Source: Stenocarpella maydis
Lineage: Eukaryota; Ascomycota; Sordariomycetes; Diaporthales; Diaporthaceae
NCBI GenBank assembly: GCA_002270565.1
Contig: NQMI01000176.1
Location: 1-64,000, forward strand
Direction: 5' to 3'
Length of the DNA: 64,000 bases
In this document: piece by piece, positions 31,725 through 42,760 of the stretch
Layout of the letters: every line of letters begins with the position of its first letter
Position numbering within the stretch: the first letter of the stretch is position 1
Notes under the pieces: generated by a model
Told to the model about the DNA's origin: nothing
The model's input: only the letters and a program-made list of their open reading frames with translations
The model's database searches: none
Program-made: the position numbers and the translations under genes

Positions 31725-34700
31725 AGTGACTTCTGTTCTCCAAGAATTTTGAACTGGGACCGGATTGCCCAAGATTCAGAGATGATGAGTCTGTTGAACA
31801 GTTCCATATACCTGGGTATTACCTGGGAATAAAAGGACGGTTCACTGGGTAATGGAGTGAGCTCGAGCACTGGCAGGGTTTTATCCGCCAATGATAGCAG
31901 CAATCAATCACTCTATTCAGTCTTGGTCAATGGAGACAGCATTGGCAAAAGAACGTAGATCACTGGTCAGCCACACCAACGATGTCGGAGGATATGTTCC
32001 AATTTGGACTGACGGATAGAGACAGGCCTGACTCCCGATGGAACGAAACCAGCTTCCAAAGGTTCGATGTGAACGATAGAAGACGAAAATGAAAGTATCG
32101 GAATTCGGCAGCACGGAGTGCGAGTGACTATCATGTTGAATAATCAATGGTGTTCTGTAGCTATACATTCTCCAGGGGACTAGCTGGTCTTCCAAGGCTC
32201 CGCATCCACAAATCGACGAGGCCGTGCCCAACAGATCTACCACCGCACTGCGGCACCATAACGTGGGATTTCAGCCTGTGGGATAATAATTTGTGGGCGG
32301 GTGGCGACGATTACAAAATAATTGGAGAATTCTCTGGCTCCACAGATACCTACTAGGGACTGCGACAACCATCCGAGATTCCAGCTTGAGGGGCTGCACG
32401 CCTTTCCGCAGATGGGTAATACCGAGCTGGGACTCAAGCCTGGATTACGAAGCACAAGAACAAGAAATTCCAATGGCAGTCAGTTCGAAAGAGTCCAAGT
32501 GTTGGAACATGAAGAAGCTGACTATTTGCAAAGGACGTGCAGCCGTAATTACACTTCCCTTTCGTCTTTGACCTATGATGCTGGTTTTCGTTTTATCGAT
32601 AGGCGTGTAGGTTCCATTACGACTGAAGCGATCCTGCTTTCAGCGAGATTCTGTAGTTATCTGCTGCAAAACAAGGGCGGAATTAAACATTAGGGAGCGG
32701 TGTCAGTCACTGTACGCTGATCGCTCATGTAGGCATCAAATACTTTGTGCAGTTGAACGCACGTGATTACACTCTAAGCATTGCTTTAGTGCTATCGGAA
32801 GGCTGTGAGCACTGATCCACATTCTCACAGACTGTCCACGGCTAATTCAGTACTAATTTCATCGGACACCTGCATTTTAAGAACCCTTTCGTGGCACTTA
32901 GTTCTGTCACTTTAGGTTCAACCACGTTGAATAAGGGAATATTGTTAACCCCGAGGAAAGCATCCGTTCATTTGAAAAATATTCATACAGTAAACGGATC
33001 TAGCTAGAGGTATTCCTAGGTATGTAAGGAGCAACTATGTATAAAGCGAGTGTGTCATTGATAGTTGAAAGTGTCATAGAGTCTGTCCATGCAAGATGTA
33101 TCAAAAGCAATGGAATTAAGTTACGAACTTGAATCGCAGAAAGAAAGAACCAGAAAATTCATGCTCATAATGCTGTCATTAAGAAGGGGTGTCGTAAGGC
33201 TTGTGGATCATAAAACGTAGGCCGTGGATTGCCGTGGATGCGAAGAATATTGCTGAGGAACACTGGTATGCAGAACACCTTGTGCAAATGGTTGAAAAAT
33301 TGAGCCGTAAAGTCATTCTAGCAAGTTCTAATTAGCGGAGCTCGTGGCCAGATGTATCAATTCTGCGGCTGGACTCACAACGTGCAAATTACCAGAAACC
33401 ACCGACATTCGGATGAATCTTTTATTGGGGATAGCTGCTGAATGAGAGGCGGGCAAGTTGAAGCTTAGCGAAAGGACGTGCCGTGGCACTGGACGTATTC
33501 TGTGTATGATTAGAGACTAAACTCTAACTTGTTTGTCTCAACCTCTCTTCTTCATAGAACTCACATGGATACCTAGGTATGTATTAAGTAACAAATCTGC
33601 CTCTATAAAGGCCGCCATGTTTTGTATAGCCCTATACGCCGGAAGGATGCGAAGTTAGGAGGGCTCTGATAATTTGGTGGGCGAGGATTCTTCGTCTGTG
33701 TTGGAAATAACTGAAAATAGTTGGTCTCAATTTTGTCGATGGACTTGTGTGTGAAATGATTGTGATGGTGGAAGAGAGTGGCTGGGGCATGTCAAGGCCA
33801 TTTTAAATGTGTGTGACAAGTGCTTTCAACATATTCGACTGCTCAGATGAGCTGGAGCAAGTGTGAGTTGAGGCCCTCAACTAGAAACGACCGGCAGGGA
33901 GACACGTGAGGTCCGTGGAGTCGTGGCAGAGTTGCCATGACCAAGTGAGTGACTGCAGTTGGAAGAAAATCACATAATGAAGGTCGTAGATATGTATGAG
34001 AAAGAAATGAGCGGCTGATGAATGAGTGTCGGTGGTAATGAATGCAGTACAAAATCAGGGAAAGAATGGGATCGGCGTCTCTATCTAATATAGACTTCGA
34101 GATTCCCAGAAACAACAGAATGCCGACTGTGGCCGTCGTATCCGAGGAATCCCTGGTTTGAAACGATCCATGCAAACAGAAGGCCTGCCACGGCCACCCT
34201 AGCATCAGAATATCCAGGAACCGTGCAGTCATTGGTTAACTAGTGACGCTTGAGAAGGCCGAAGGCCAACTCCGGATGTTGGGGCGGCAAAGTGGATCGA
34301 GGTCGTGCCCCGGGCTGACATGGCACAATCAACTCTACCGCAGCATCGCAGTTCGATGGCCGGGCCGGCCAAGACCATTTCATCTCAACCAATTATTGTC
34401 AGATGCGGGTTAGATTCTGCAGCTCAGCCCTCAATCTATCGGATGTTGAACCGATGAACCGCGGCCACGGATGCGGCCACCTACCCCCCCTGGTGGGCTA
34501 GAATGTGACCGAAACGCCCACTTCTCAGTTTCAAGCCTGCATTTCGGCCGCAGAGGCAACAGTTGCATCTTACGGGGGTTTGAATCACAGCATGGCCACT
34601 GAAGCCTGGGGCGCCGGTTGACACTTGTGGCTCGGCCATGCCCGGATTTCAGCCTTGCAGTTTCATCTGGGCTGAATTCAAGGGTCTCGGCCTGCAATAG

Positions 34701-36316
34701 GAGGTAATAGTCGTAGATAACACCATCTCAGGGTTTATTAGCCGTCAGATAACGAGAGAAAGTTAGCAGGAGGTCCAAGTGATCAGACATGAGTTCAGCC
34801 CCCCGTTACGAAAAAACTACAGTGATTCGTAGCCTCCATTTCTTTCACCACCTCCTTCGGTGGGTTCCAATCATTGTCTTCCCACGTCCGGGCCTTCTTT
34901 CTCCAAGATTACAGTCCAGGGACCGCGTTCCAAAGTTGAAAAGAGAGTACAGTACACAGTTGTGGCCTGCTCGCATCCGTAGTACAGGATGGTAGCCGCC
35001 CGAGCCTGAGTAAGGTCACAAGTGCGTCGCTTTAAGACCGGCATGCTTATGACAGCAGAGGGCAGGGCACTTAGGAAAGGGCCGAATATAATGGATTCAG
35101 TGTGGAGGCGGAAGCTAAAGTGAGGCACTTGTCCATCCAACTTGACCCACTCGAATTTGGGCAGGCAGTCACTTGCGTCTGAGTTTTCAGAGTCCAGCGC
35201 CGCTTCAAGGGCATTCGAGCCGCTGTAGTGGTCCTCATGCTCATATTCTCGGCCAAATTTCGATCTCCTGTAAAGTACCAACGCTCTTTGATGGGAGAGA
35301 CTTGGAGCTCCAGGTATCGAACGACAGCCAGACATTCTCCTCGTTTAAGCCGAAACAGCTGGTTAAAACGTGTATCCGTACGTAGTCTGCTCAATTTTGA
35401 GAGATGATTCAATGGAACACTCCGTCGGGTTTCCCCAGAAGAATCGACAGTACTTCTGCCCACCCAGACCTGGTTTGCTCAACCTGAGTCCTCAAAGGGG
35501 CACGTCCTTGTGGGTCGACAGCACGGCGAGATCCAACATAGTACGGGACATCGACTCCCTCAACAAAGGTCACAGAGTGTGCAACCACTAGGCGAGGCCT
35601 CGAGGTGAGTTAGAGCTCTAGCGATAGCGGCCAGCGTGCAGGGATTGAACGACGACCGTCGGGACAGGCCATCTTCATGCACTCGACAGGAGGAAGCTTG
35701 AGCGTGCTTCCAGGCTGGATGTGCTCGAAGCCTTTTTCGAATTTTCATGTGGGATGGTCGTGGGTGTCTGAAAAATGGGGATTGTTCCCATCCTTGGGTG
35801 ATGCAGACGAGATGCTCGGTTGAAAAGACTGTGTACGATGGCCACGGAGGCAGCCGCCCTCCTTCCAGCTTGCTTGGTGGGGAGTTTTCCAGTTGCGGTC
35901 TTAGTAAACCTTGGAGAAAACCTCGGGATGGTCAATAATGGAATTCAGGGAGGGAGACAGGAAGGTTGAATATAGCAGAGAATGGTTTGATGTGGACACC
36001 GCAAAGGAGACCTGTTACGTGGAATTTGATGAAAAGAGAACTTTTACAGCACCTAAGGGATTACAGGTACTTCCCAGCAGCAGATTGAATGGGTAGGCAT
36101 CGGGTTTGATTGGGTATCTAATTAAAGAGGTAGAAATTTGATAATCATGGTTGTCGGCCGAGAACGACAGATCTGGTGGATGCACATGTGCATGGAGCAG
36201 GTGGTCTCTGAATGTGTGTTGCCTTAGCCAGCCCATCTAGACAGAATTGGTACTTCCAGCTGATTTCGTGCCCATTCCCGATGGCGTCCAGTACTTTCTT
36301 GATGAATAGCGCTCCT
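31725..36316. other. gene-poor stretch, no supported gene
   Basis: About 4.6 kb. Many short ORFs occur on both strands but none shows a family signature. Those at 32322-32693 (plus) and 35463-34871 (minus, two overlapping frames) look most protein-like and may be gene relics. CCTAGGTA motifs lie at 33015 and 33572. No inverted repeats or tandem repeats were seen. Confidence 0.4.
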
Positions 36317-36694
36317 CTAGTCACTGGACGATCGTCTCTTCTCCTCCTTCATCTCCCTCCTGAGCTGCTTCATAGTCTTTTCATGGACGCTCTTGGCCTT
36401 GCCTCTTCTACGACCTTTCTGCTGTTGTTTGTTCTCGTCGCCGGAGAGGCAAACATCGGATTCTTTCTTGGCAGCCTTCTCCTCGCGGACGGAAGCCTCA
36501 GCGCATGAGACACACTCGTAGATTCGGCTGTGGTATCTGCCTCTGTGGATTTCGCACTCGATGAGGTGGCCTAGCTTCACACACCGCCTGTTGCCCTTCT
36601 TGGCGCAGATGGGGCTGCAACCGTTAGTGTTGATGGATTTCCACTGCAAAGTAATTGGGTATACCTACCAGTGATGATGGATGTCCAACGCCAT
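36317..36694 (-). CDS. small CxxC/His-rich basic protein, uncharacterised
   Basis: Exons (minus) are 36694-36669 and 36614-36317, joined across a 54-base intron with a GTAGGT donor, a CTAAC branch and a GCAG acceptor; the product is 107 residues. Splicing creates a CPIC motif that the unspliced frame lacks: MALDIHHHCPICAKKGNRRC, then KLGHLIECEIHRGRYHS and YECVSCAEASVREEKAAKK. Two CxxC pairs plus further Cys and His suggest a zinc-binding fold. The second half is Lys/Arg-rich (KGRRRGKAKSVHEKT), which would suit nuclear localisation or nucleic-acid binding. I do not recognise a named family; relatives probably exist as short hypothetical proteins in related fungi. It stands alone in a gene-poor region. 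Confidence 0.65.
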
Positions 36695-38518
36695 TGATCT
36701 CAATCTCGTGGTGATCTGACCTGAATACTGATTGATTGGTAGATGGGTTCATATCCTCGCTCGTTACATGCATGTTTACATGCTGTTTGTAATGTGCCAG
36801 GACAAGACTAACCTTTTGGTCGAGCACTCAGTGCTCACTGCTGCTTGAGAGTTTTATAGACGTGCGGATTGTGACGGCTGCACAGCAGTGACTGGCCTAG
36901 GATGTTGCAGTCCAGAAAGGCCTATCAGCTCAGCTCAGCCAACGTTCCAGCTATCCACGATAGAGGAGGTTGGTAGCAGATGCAGGGTTGTTCCTGATAG
37001 TGTTTACGTGTGTCGACGGTCCTTCGTTTGTTTAAAAGGACCAGATAACTGGCTGCGGGAAGCTGCATACAAAGCTCACCACATTCACCACGTCCAGGGT
37101 GACCAAGCAACGCTAGAGAGGCTAACATGGATGAAGAAATAGAAGCTTCCACAAACTGGTAGACACCTACATGAATTTTTGTCCCAAGAATAAATGCTCG
37201 AATCGGTCCTGCCAATGCGGCCTTGGTGTCAATGTTTCGAGGTTTAGAATGCAGTTCTCGATGCAATTTCTTTCGACTCATACATTTCATGTGTCTGAGT
37301 GGGAGGCTGGTGAGCTCTAATTACTGCCACTCATATAGAAAAATTGAACTATTGCAATTAGTTTGAAAATATGAGGTATATCTTGACAGATCCCTTAAGC
37401 CTGGTTTGCACCTCTATGGAGTTCTATTCCTGGACTAGTCAAATAGGTATATATTGCATGCTCGACGGACTGTTTGACTTCATTCCGGGACTTCAGAAGG
37501 TACATTGTCCTTTGTACCAATGTGAGGTAGTATTATGGTATTTTTGTACTCTTGCTTTACACATTCCTGTAGTATTGTGGTACACATGTATAACTATCTG
37601 TCCAGGGATCTGCAATAAAATTGTACTTGCTCCAGATTTCAAGTGCCATACCGCGATTTTTTCTGTGCTAAATACTTTGCAAGCCACCCGGTGATGGTTG
37701 CCCATGTTTTTCAAAATAATTTTGATTCACCTGCGACTAGGATCACATGTCAAACTCTGCACGCCCTCGCTCTGGCCGTCTTCACTCCGCCTCCTTGATT
37801 CTGGGAGTATTGCAGCACTGGCACCCTATTGTGTTCTCTATGAAAGCAGATTTCTACACAAACTCCCATGATGTTTACTCCTATCACAACTACGCTCAGG
37901 TTATATGCATATGTACCTCTTTATGAGCTTTAACTATGAACTTATCTTTATTACGTGAATACCTGCAGCACCCCAAGTTGATCATATTTACCCCCATCAT
38001 CATTTGAGAACAGTATGCTTACCAGCTACTTGCTAGTCTACAGCTGAATGACTAGCTCAATACCTATGTCTGAAGACTACGTTGGACCATGTCCAATTAA
38101 TAGATTAACGCTGTTCAAACTTATAAATACCTCCTCGGCATGCAGAGCCTCTTACAAAGAATCGAACTGTGGTTATTTTCTGTGTCTATGCAATCTGATG
38201 AATCCTCGCCAGTAACTGTCCCTCCACTGTTGGGTTTCTTTAATCAGCCATTAGCATCTATTCACGGCCCAGATTTATTGGTACCAGATAAATTATCAGC
38301 AAAGTTCCGTTAGGCACACATAATGCTTCTAGAATCTATAGGCTGCATTATCTCAGTATCGTTCCCAAATGGCTTGGCAACGTGCGCAATGGAACGAAAC
38401 ACTGATCCAACAGCACCGCCTCAACAACTCGATCTGCTGGAGGATATTGACGTAGACCAGACTTTTGGAAGCTTCCGATACAGACTGTAGCCTTTCGTCA
38501 ATCCTTGCTTTTGAAAAT
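36695..38518. other. intergenic, no supported gene
   Basis: Moderately AT-rich sequence with only short ORFs on both strands. Nothing recognisable. Confidence 0.4.
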
Positions 38519-39172
38519 GAGATCGGAGATTCGCACAGAAGAAAACGGAGGGTACACAGGTACGAGTGCACCCCCTGTGCGCCAACGTTTTACCCACCCA
38601 TTCGCCATACAAAACACAATAACAGTCATTAACTCACATATCTATCGCTGCACGTATGCCACTATCGTCGCTTCTGCTTGCCCCTATCGTTTCTTCTGCC
38701 CGGGTGTTTTGCTACTTCTTTCCTCGTCTGGGGCGTTCCTTAACCGATTCAAGCACCTGAATCTCCTCCTGGGTGTCCTTCTCGTCGCCGACGAGGTCCT
38801 CCACAGCCAGATCTACCCGTGGCAGCTGGTTAAAATTCTCACGAGCCCTCGTACGGCGCTTCTTAGCTGCTGGCTCGGGTGTTGCGGTCGTCGCCGCTGG
38901 CGAGGCTGCAACTGCAGAACGGCGCTTCGGAAGCTAACGAGTAGCTGGCTTCGTGAGCCCTGCTTCCAACTGCTTATCCCGTCGGACTGCTTCTCGCTGG
39001 TTCTTCTGCTACGGGAGTCCTCTTGGTTAAGGGACTGGAGGTCTCGTCATGGATAAAAAGCACTGGTGTGGGTGTGTGGGTGGCCAATCGGTTGAATGGG
39101 GGCTCCATAGCTGCAGCCGGGTCCAATTAGGGGGTGTACCCTCCGTTTTCTTCTGTGCGAATCTCCGATCTC
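38519..39172. mobile_element. 654-bp DNA transposon with perfect 39-bp inverted repeats and 8-bp target duplications (hAT-like by duplication size)
   Basis: The left end (38519-38557), beginning GAGATCGGAGATTCGCACAG, is repeated without mismatch in inverted orientation at 39172-39134. An 8-bp direct repeat, TTGAAAAT, flanks the element exactly (38511-38518 and 39173-39180). Eight-base duplications fit the hAT superfamily. Inside, the minus strand from 39008 to 38712 encodes about 98 codons of Lys/Arg- and Ala/Pro-rich protein, ending QEEIQVLESVKERPRRGKK before a stop, with one in-frame TAG at 38936-38934. That looks like the C-terminal tail of a transposase, so this is probably an internally deleted copy of a larger element. 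The perfect ends imply recent insertion. Confidence 0.85.
38712..39008 (-). pseudogene. basic C-terminal fragment, probably of a transposase, inside the 654-bp element
   Basis: The frame reads QREAVRRDKQLEAG, then after a TAG LPKRRSAVAASPAATTATPE and KKRRTRARENFNQLP, and stops at 38712. It is strongly basic, then acidic. No DDE catalytic segment or hAT dimerisation motif is left, so the transposase link rests on position within the element. Confidence 0.45.
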
Positions 39173-41320
39173 TTGAAAATTCGCTGATCTTCTCATATGT
39201 TTGCCTCTCATCAAGTAAGAAGTACACAGGGCATTGAAGGTCTCGGCAAGGTGGCAGTGATATGGTATTCCCTGGCCCGTAGTAACAAGAAGGATGCTGA
39301 AAATACCCTGGGTACTTCAGTCTTGTATCTGCTTTTTCGTTATCTCCACATTTCCAGAAAACTGAGAAATCTGCTTTGAACTATTTGTGTTATAAAAGGG
39401 TATACTTGAACGAACTTCAATAGTGTTAAAAGACCGCCAAGTCGGTTCTAGGCTTCCTTAGGTCTCTCCGGACTTTTCTCAAGCAAGATGAAGTCTAAAA
39501 ATCTTTGAATTAGGTTTCCCATAACAGCCCAGCATGCTGATGATTCTCAGTCATACACAGCGCGCCATTCGGGAATTTCATTGTGGATGAAGTGGCTGTT
39601 GAGTGTTGGTTAGCTCCGTGAACACCACTGCGAGAGATAGGGGTTTAGACTTTCGCCAAGCATGATTATTTTTCAGTGGGCTGCGAATAACACGAGCTTT
39701 TCTTACTTCATGCAGCTTTCCGCACTGAGACTGTATGATAGGTGGTTAAAGAGCACAGATACCCTCCAGATGTCCATGTTCTGTCCTATGTGGCTTAATT
39801 TCGTTTTCCCCTAATGAAGCCGGAAGGGCAAATGCCCTCCGTCACGTGTCTAGGCATAACTGAGAATGATAGTCTAGAGGGCATCTGTTCTTCCCAAGAC
39901 CTGAGTACTATGAGCCCATCGGAATTTCTCACCTATGACCCGACATATACCCCTAGCAGCGGGCATCTACGACAAGTGGAGAGGGAGAGCATATGCGATG
40001 CTCAGATGAGGGAATTGAGTCTCTTTCTGGGTAACCGCGAGCGATGGATGATGACTTGCGTTGACGCAGAACGATGATGGGTCTAGCCTTGAGTTTCTGC
40101 TTCCCGTCTTGGAGCTGCTGGAGGCTGAATCAAGCTCTGTTGGAATTGCCAAGATCAGACGCTGCTACTGAAAATCATATCCTAATTTAGAATTTTCCCT
40201 AAGCCAATGGGATCAGCGCAGATACAACCACGAAATGGCGGTGGCTCATTCTTTTTATGAGAGTCAGATATTCTGTTCAGGAAGTTGCAATACATGTTAT
40301 CTTGCAGCGTCTCACAAGCCGCCAATCTTAACTGTAATCCACGCAGGCCATTATTGGCCATCCAGATAGTTATCACACATTTCCTCATTAAATGCCCGCC
40401 CCCTTTCCCTTTTTAGCATAAACGCCAAAGCCTGATTTTGACATCATCCAAGTACGGCATGCTTTCAGAATTATAATAATCAGCGCACCTGTATGAGTCC
40501 CGCCTGCCTTTTCAGAGCCGTGCTGATTTTCTGCGGCTGTGTAGCATCTTCTAGATCAGTATGGTTACTCAAGATATCGAGTGCATCAGGCTGTTTGGCC
40601 ACTTCCTCTGATTCAAAATGCCTGGGGTTCTCAGCCAAGTACAGTAGAAATAAGCCCACCAGACTTGAGTTCTCTGAACGGAAACATTGTGATATGTGGA
40701 TTACAGGACTTCATTTTCCAAGGCGGCATCAAGACCAGGATCTCCGATAAAAATCTCATACTCTTCAAATCACTCCCCGGTCTCATAAAAGAGCTCAAAT
40801 AGCCCGGAGACTATGAGTTTGAGAGAACAAGGCTTTCAAACAGATTGCTGATCTCCATGCTTCAACAGGTCACCTGTCAGGCAGCACAAGACAACCAGGT
40901 GAAAAGAGGCTACTTCAAAAAGAAATTCTATTAAAAAGTACCTAGGTAATAAAGATAAAACTAAATGATAAAGAATTACTTGTTTTCAACTAAGTTATTT
41001 ATTATATTCATACTATAAATTACGAGTTTATTTAAGAATAAAATAATGTAATTAGAAAACATTATAATATAGATAAGCTTGTATAGTTAATATAGTATAA
41101 TGTGCTGAACTTTATTATGGTTGTACTTGAGCAGGTCCTTGAGCCCCGAAAGGAGTGGAACGGAGGAGGTTCACAATATTCAACTCCTCACGTTCATTAC
41201 ATTGAGATGGGGGTTCTTTTCAAGGTCATTTCAATTTTTGGACGTCCTTAAAAGCATTGGGCATGCTCTCTAACTCTCAAATGTTCTTTCATTCAAGGAG
41301 TTACTAGAGTTATTTCATGC
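39173..41320. other. intergenic with an AT-rich island at about 40921-41110
   Basis: Short ORFs at 39814-40077 and 40581-40802 (plus) look faintly protein-like but match nothing I know. The 190-bp AT-rich island could be another RIP-degraded repeat scrap; I found no inverted ends. A CCTAGGTA motif lies at 40941. Confidence 0.4.
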
Positions 41321-41775
41321 TTATTGCTCAAAGCAGAGGTTACCATCCCGGTTCATGATCCTCTCACACAGGTTGATGTCCCGGTCCTCGTACTCGCCCC
41401 CCATGTTGCGGAGTCTGGCACGCAGGATGGGCTGGTTGTCACCCTCAATGTTGAAGCGGACATCCTCAGCGGTCTCGAGGAAGTCTGTGAGGGAGCATGT
41501 CAGCAGGGGAGGGATATTTTTGGTCTGGCTGGGTTATGGGGCAGTCTTACTCTCGCCTCCCCAGGAGAAGTGGCCTATTGTCTGGTTAGCCTTGTTTAGA
41601 AACAAGATTTGGTAGTGGAGAGTTTTTGCTAACCGTCCTGGTTGCCGATGCAAGTGTTCAGATTGATCTCAGACTCGACGTACTCGCCGTCCTCACGGGC
41701 GATACGGCAGCGGAGGATGTGGCCATCGTCGACGCGGACGGAGGGGAGCTCGCAGGTGAGGTGGAAGTTAGACAT
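41321..41775 (-). CDS. cyanovirin-N homologue (CVNH) lectin
   Basis: Small protein of 109 residues, close to single-domain fungal CVNH proteins. Exons (minus) are 41775-41634, 41574-41551 (24 bases) and 41484-41321; phases agree and the total is 330 nt. The protein is two tandem sequence repeats. The first has FHLTCELPSVRVDDGHILRC and SEINLNTCIGNQDG, then HFSWGGE; the second has RFNIEGDNQPILRARLRNMG and DRDINLCERIMNRDG, then NLCFEQ. The family binds mannose-type glycans; natural fungal roles are little known. There is no signal peptide, as in most fungal single-domain members, so it may stay in the cytosol or leave by another route. The second repeat lacks one Cys seen in cyanovirin-N, as fungal members often do. 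Confidence 0.9.
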
Positions 41776-42760
41776 GGTGGAGCTGGTGACGAGGTAATCC
41801 GTGTTGATTTGTGATAGGGTTTTTGTTTACGGAGACTGTTATTTCAGACACTGGCTCCTAAAGGGGGGGAGGTCGTCTTCTTTATATGCCCATTTCTGCC
41901 ATGCTGTCACGTATCAACTTCTCACCGACTTCCGGCTCGCACGTCCGTCCCCGCGCGAAACCCACTGAAGTTCAGGGGGAGTCGCCTCGCGAGAGGGGAT
42001 CCCTTGACGTCAATAGGTGGGCGGTGACCTCCCAGCCTGTGTGCCCCACTGAATAAGCTACGGCTCAGCCGCGTCAACAACGGGGCGCCAAGGGCTGCTC
42101 GTGGTGATGGCGAGCGGGGACGGCTGAGTGGTTTCGAGAATGGTCTGTCTCTGTTAGTCAACATGTGGACCACAGGCAAACACGTTGCGTTGCATCTCAC
42201 GCAGGAGTGGGTCAAGGGTCCCTTTTGGTTCTGCAGGGAGCCGCGCCAAGTGTGTATAGTAGCGTGGCTGTGTGCTCGCTTGCTGAAGCTGCGAGACCGC
42301 AACGGTCCACTAGCACGTCGCTGTTTTGCAGGCCAAGGGTGCCACGACGGCCAAGCCCTGCAATAATCAATGTTTACACAGCCGGCACAGATATCAACAC
42401 GTCCGGATCAGACTTTAGGATGCCTCCGAAGGCTGCACAGATATTTATAAGTGACGATCCGTAGAGCCGTCAGGTGCAAAAGGCTCGTGCGTCTGGCCCA
42501 AGGCAGATCTTCGCGTCAAGACCATGCAGTCCGACAGAGATTCCCTTGCGCTGATGATATAAAGTCGCTCAGGCAGTACACGACCGTACTATATCTGACA
42601 ATTATCGAAGTAGTTGGTGCCAGCTCTCACAGATCAGCGGGTCCCGAGTCGAGCCACATGCGCAGTGATCCGTGGCAGTGTTTGCTACTTGTTACATCAC
42701 ACGCGTGTTGCAATGTGACTGACCCGCAACCAAGGGTATATACGCTTTGGCGAATCAACC
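41776..42760. other. intergenic, upstream of the CVNH gene
   Basis: The promoter and 5' UTR of the minus-strand lectin gene should lie just above 41775. No other gene is supported. Confidence 0.4.

Noticed and set aside
34871..35463. Overlapping 154- and 130-codon minus-strand ORFs
   Set aside because: Two frames compete, stops interrupt each alternative, and no family could be named; possibly a gene relic but not supported.
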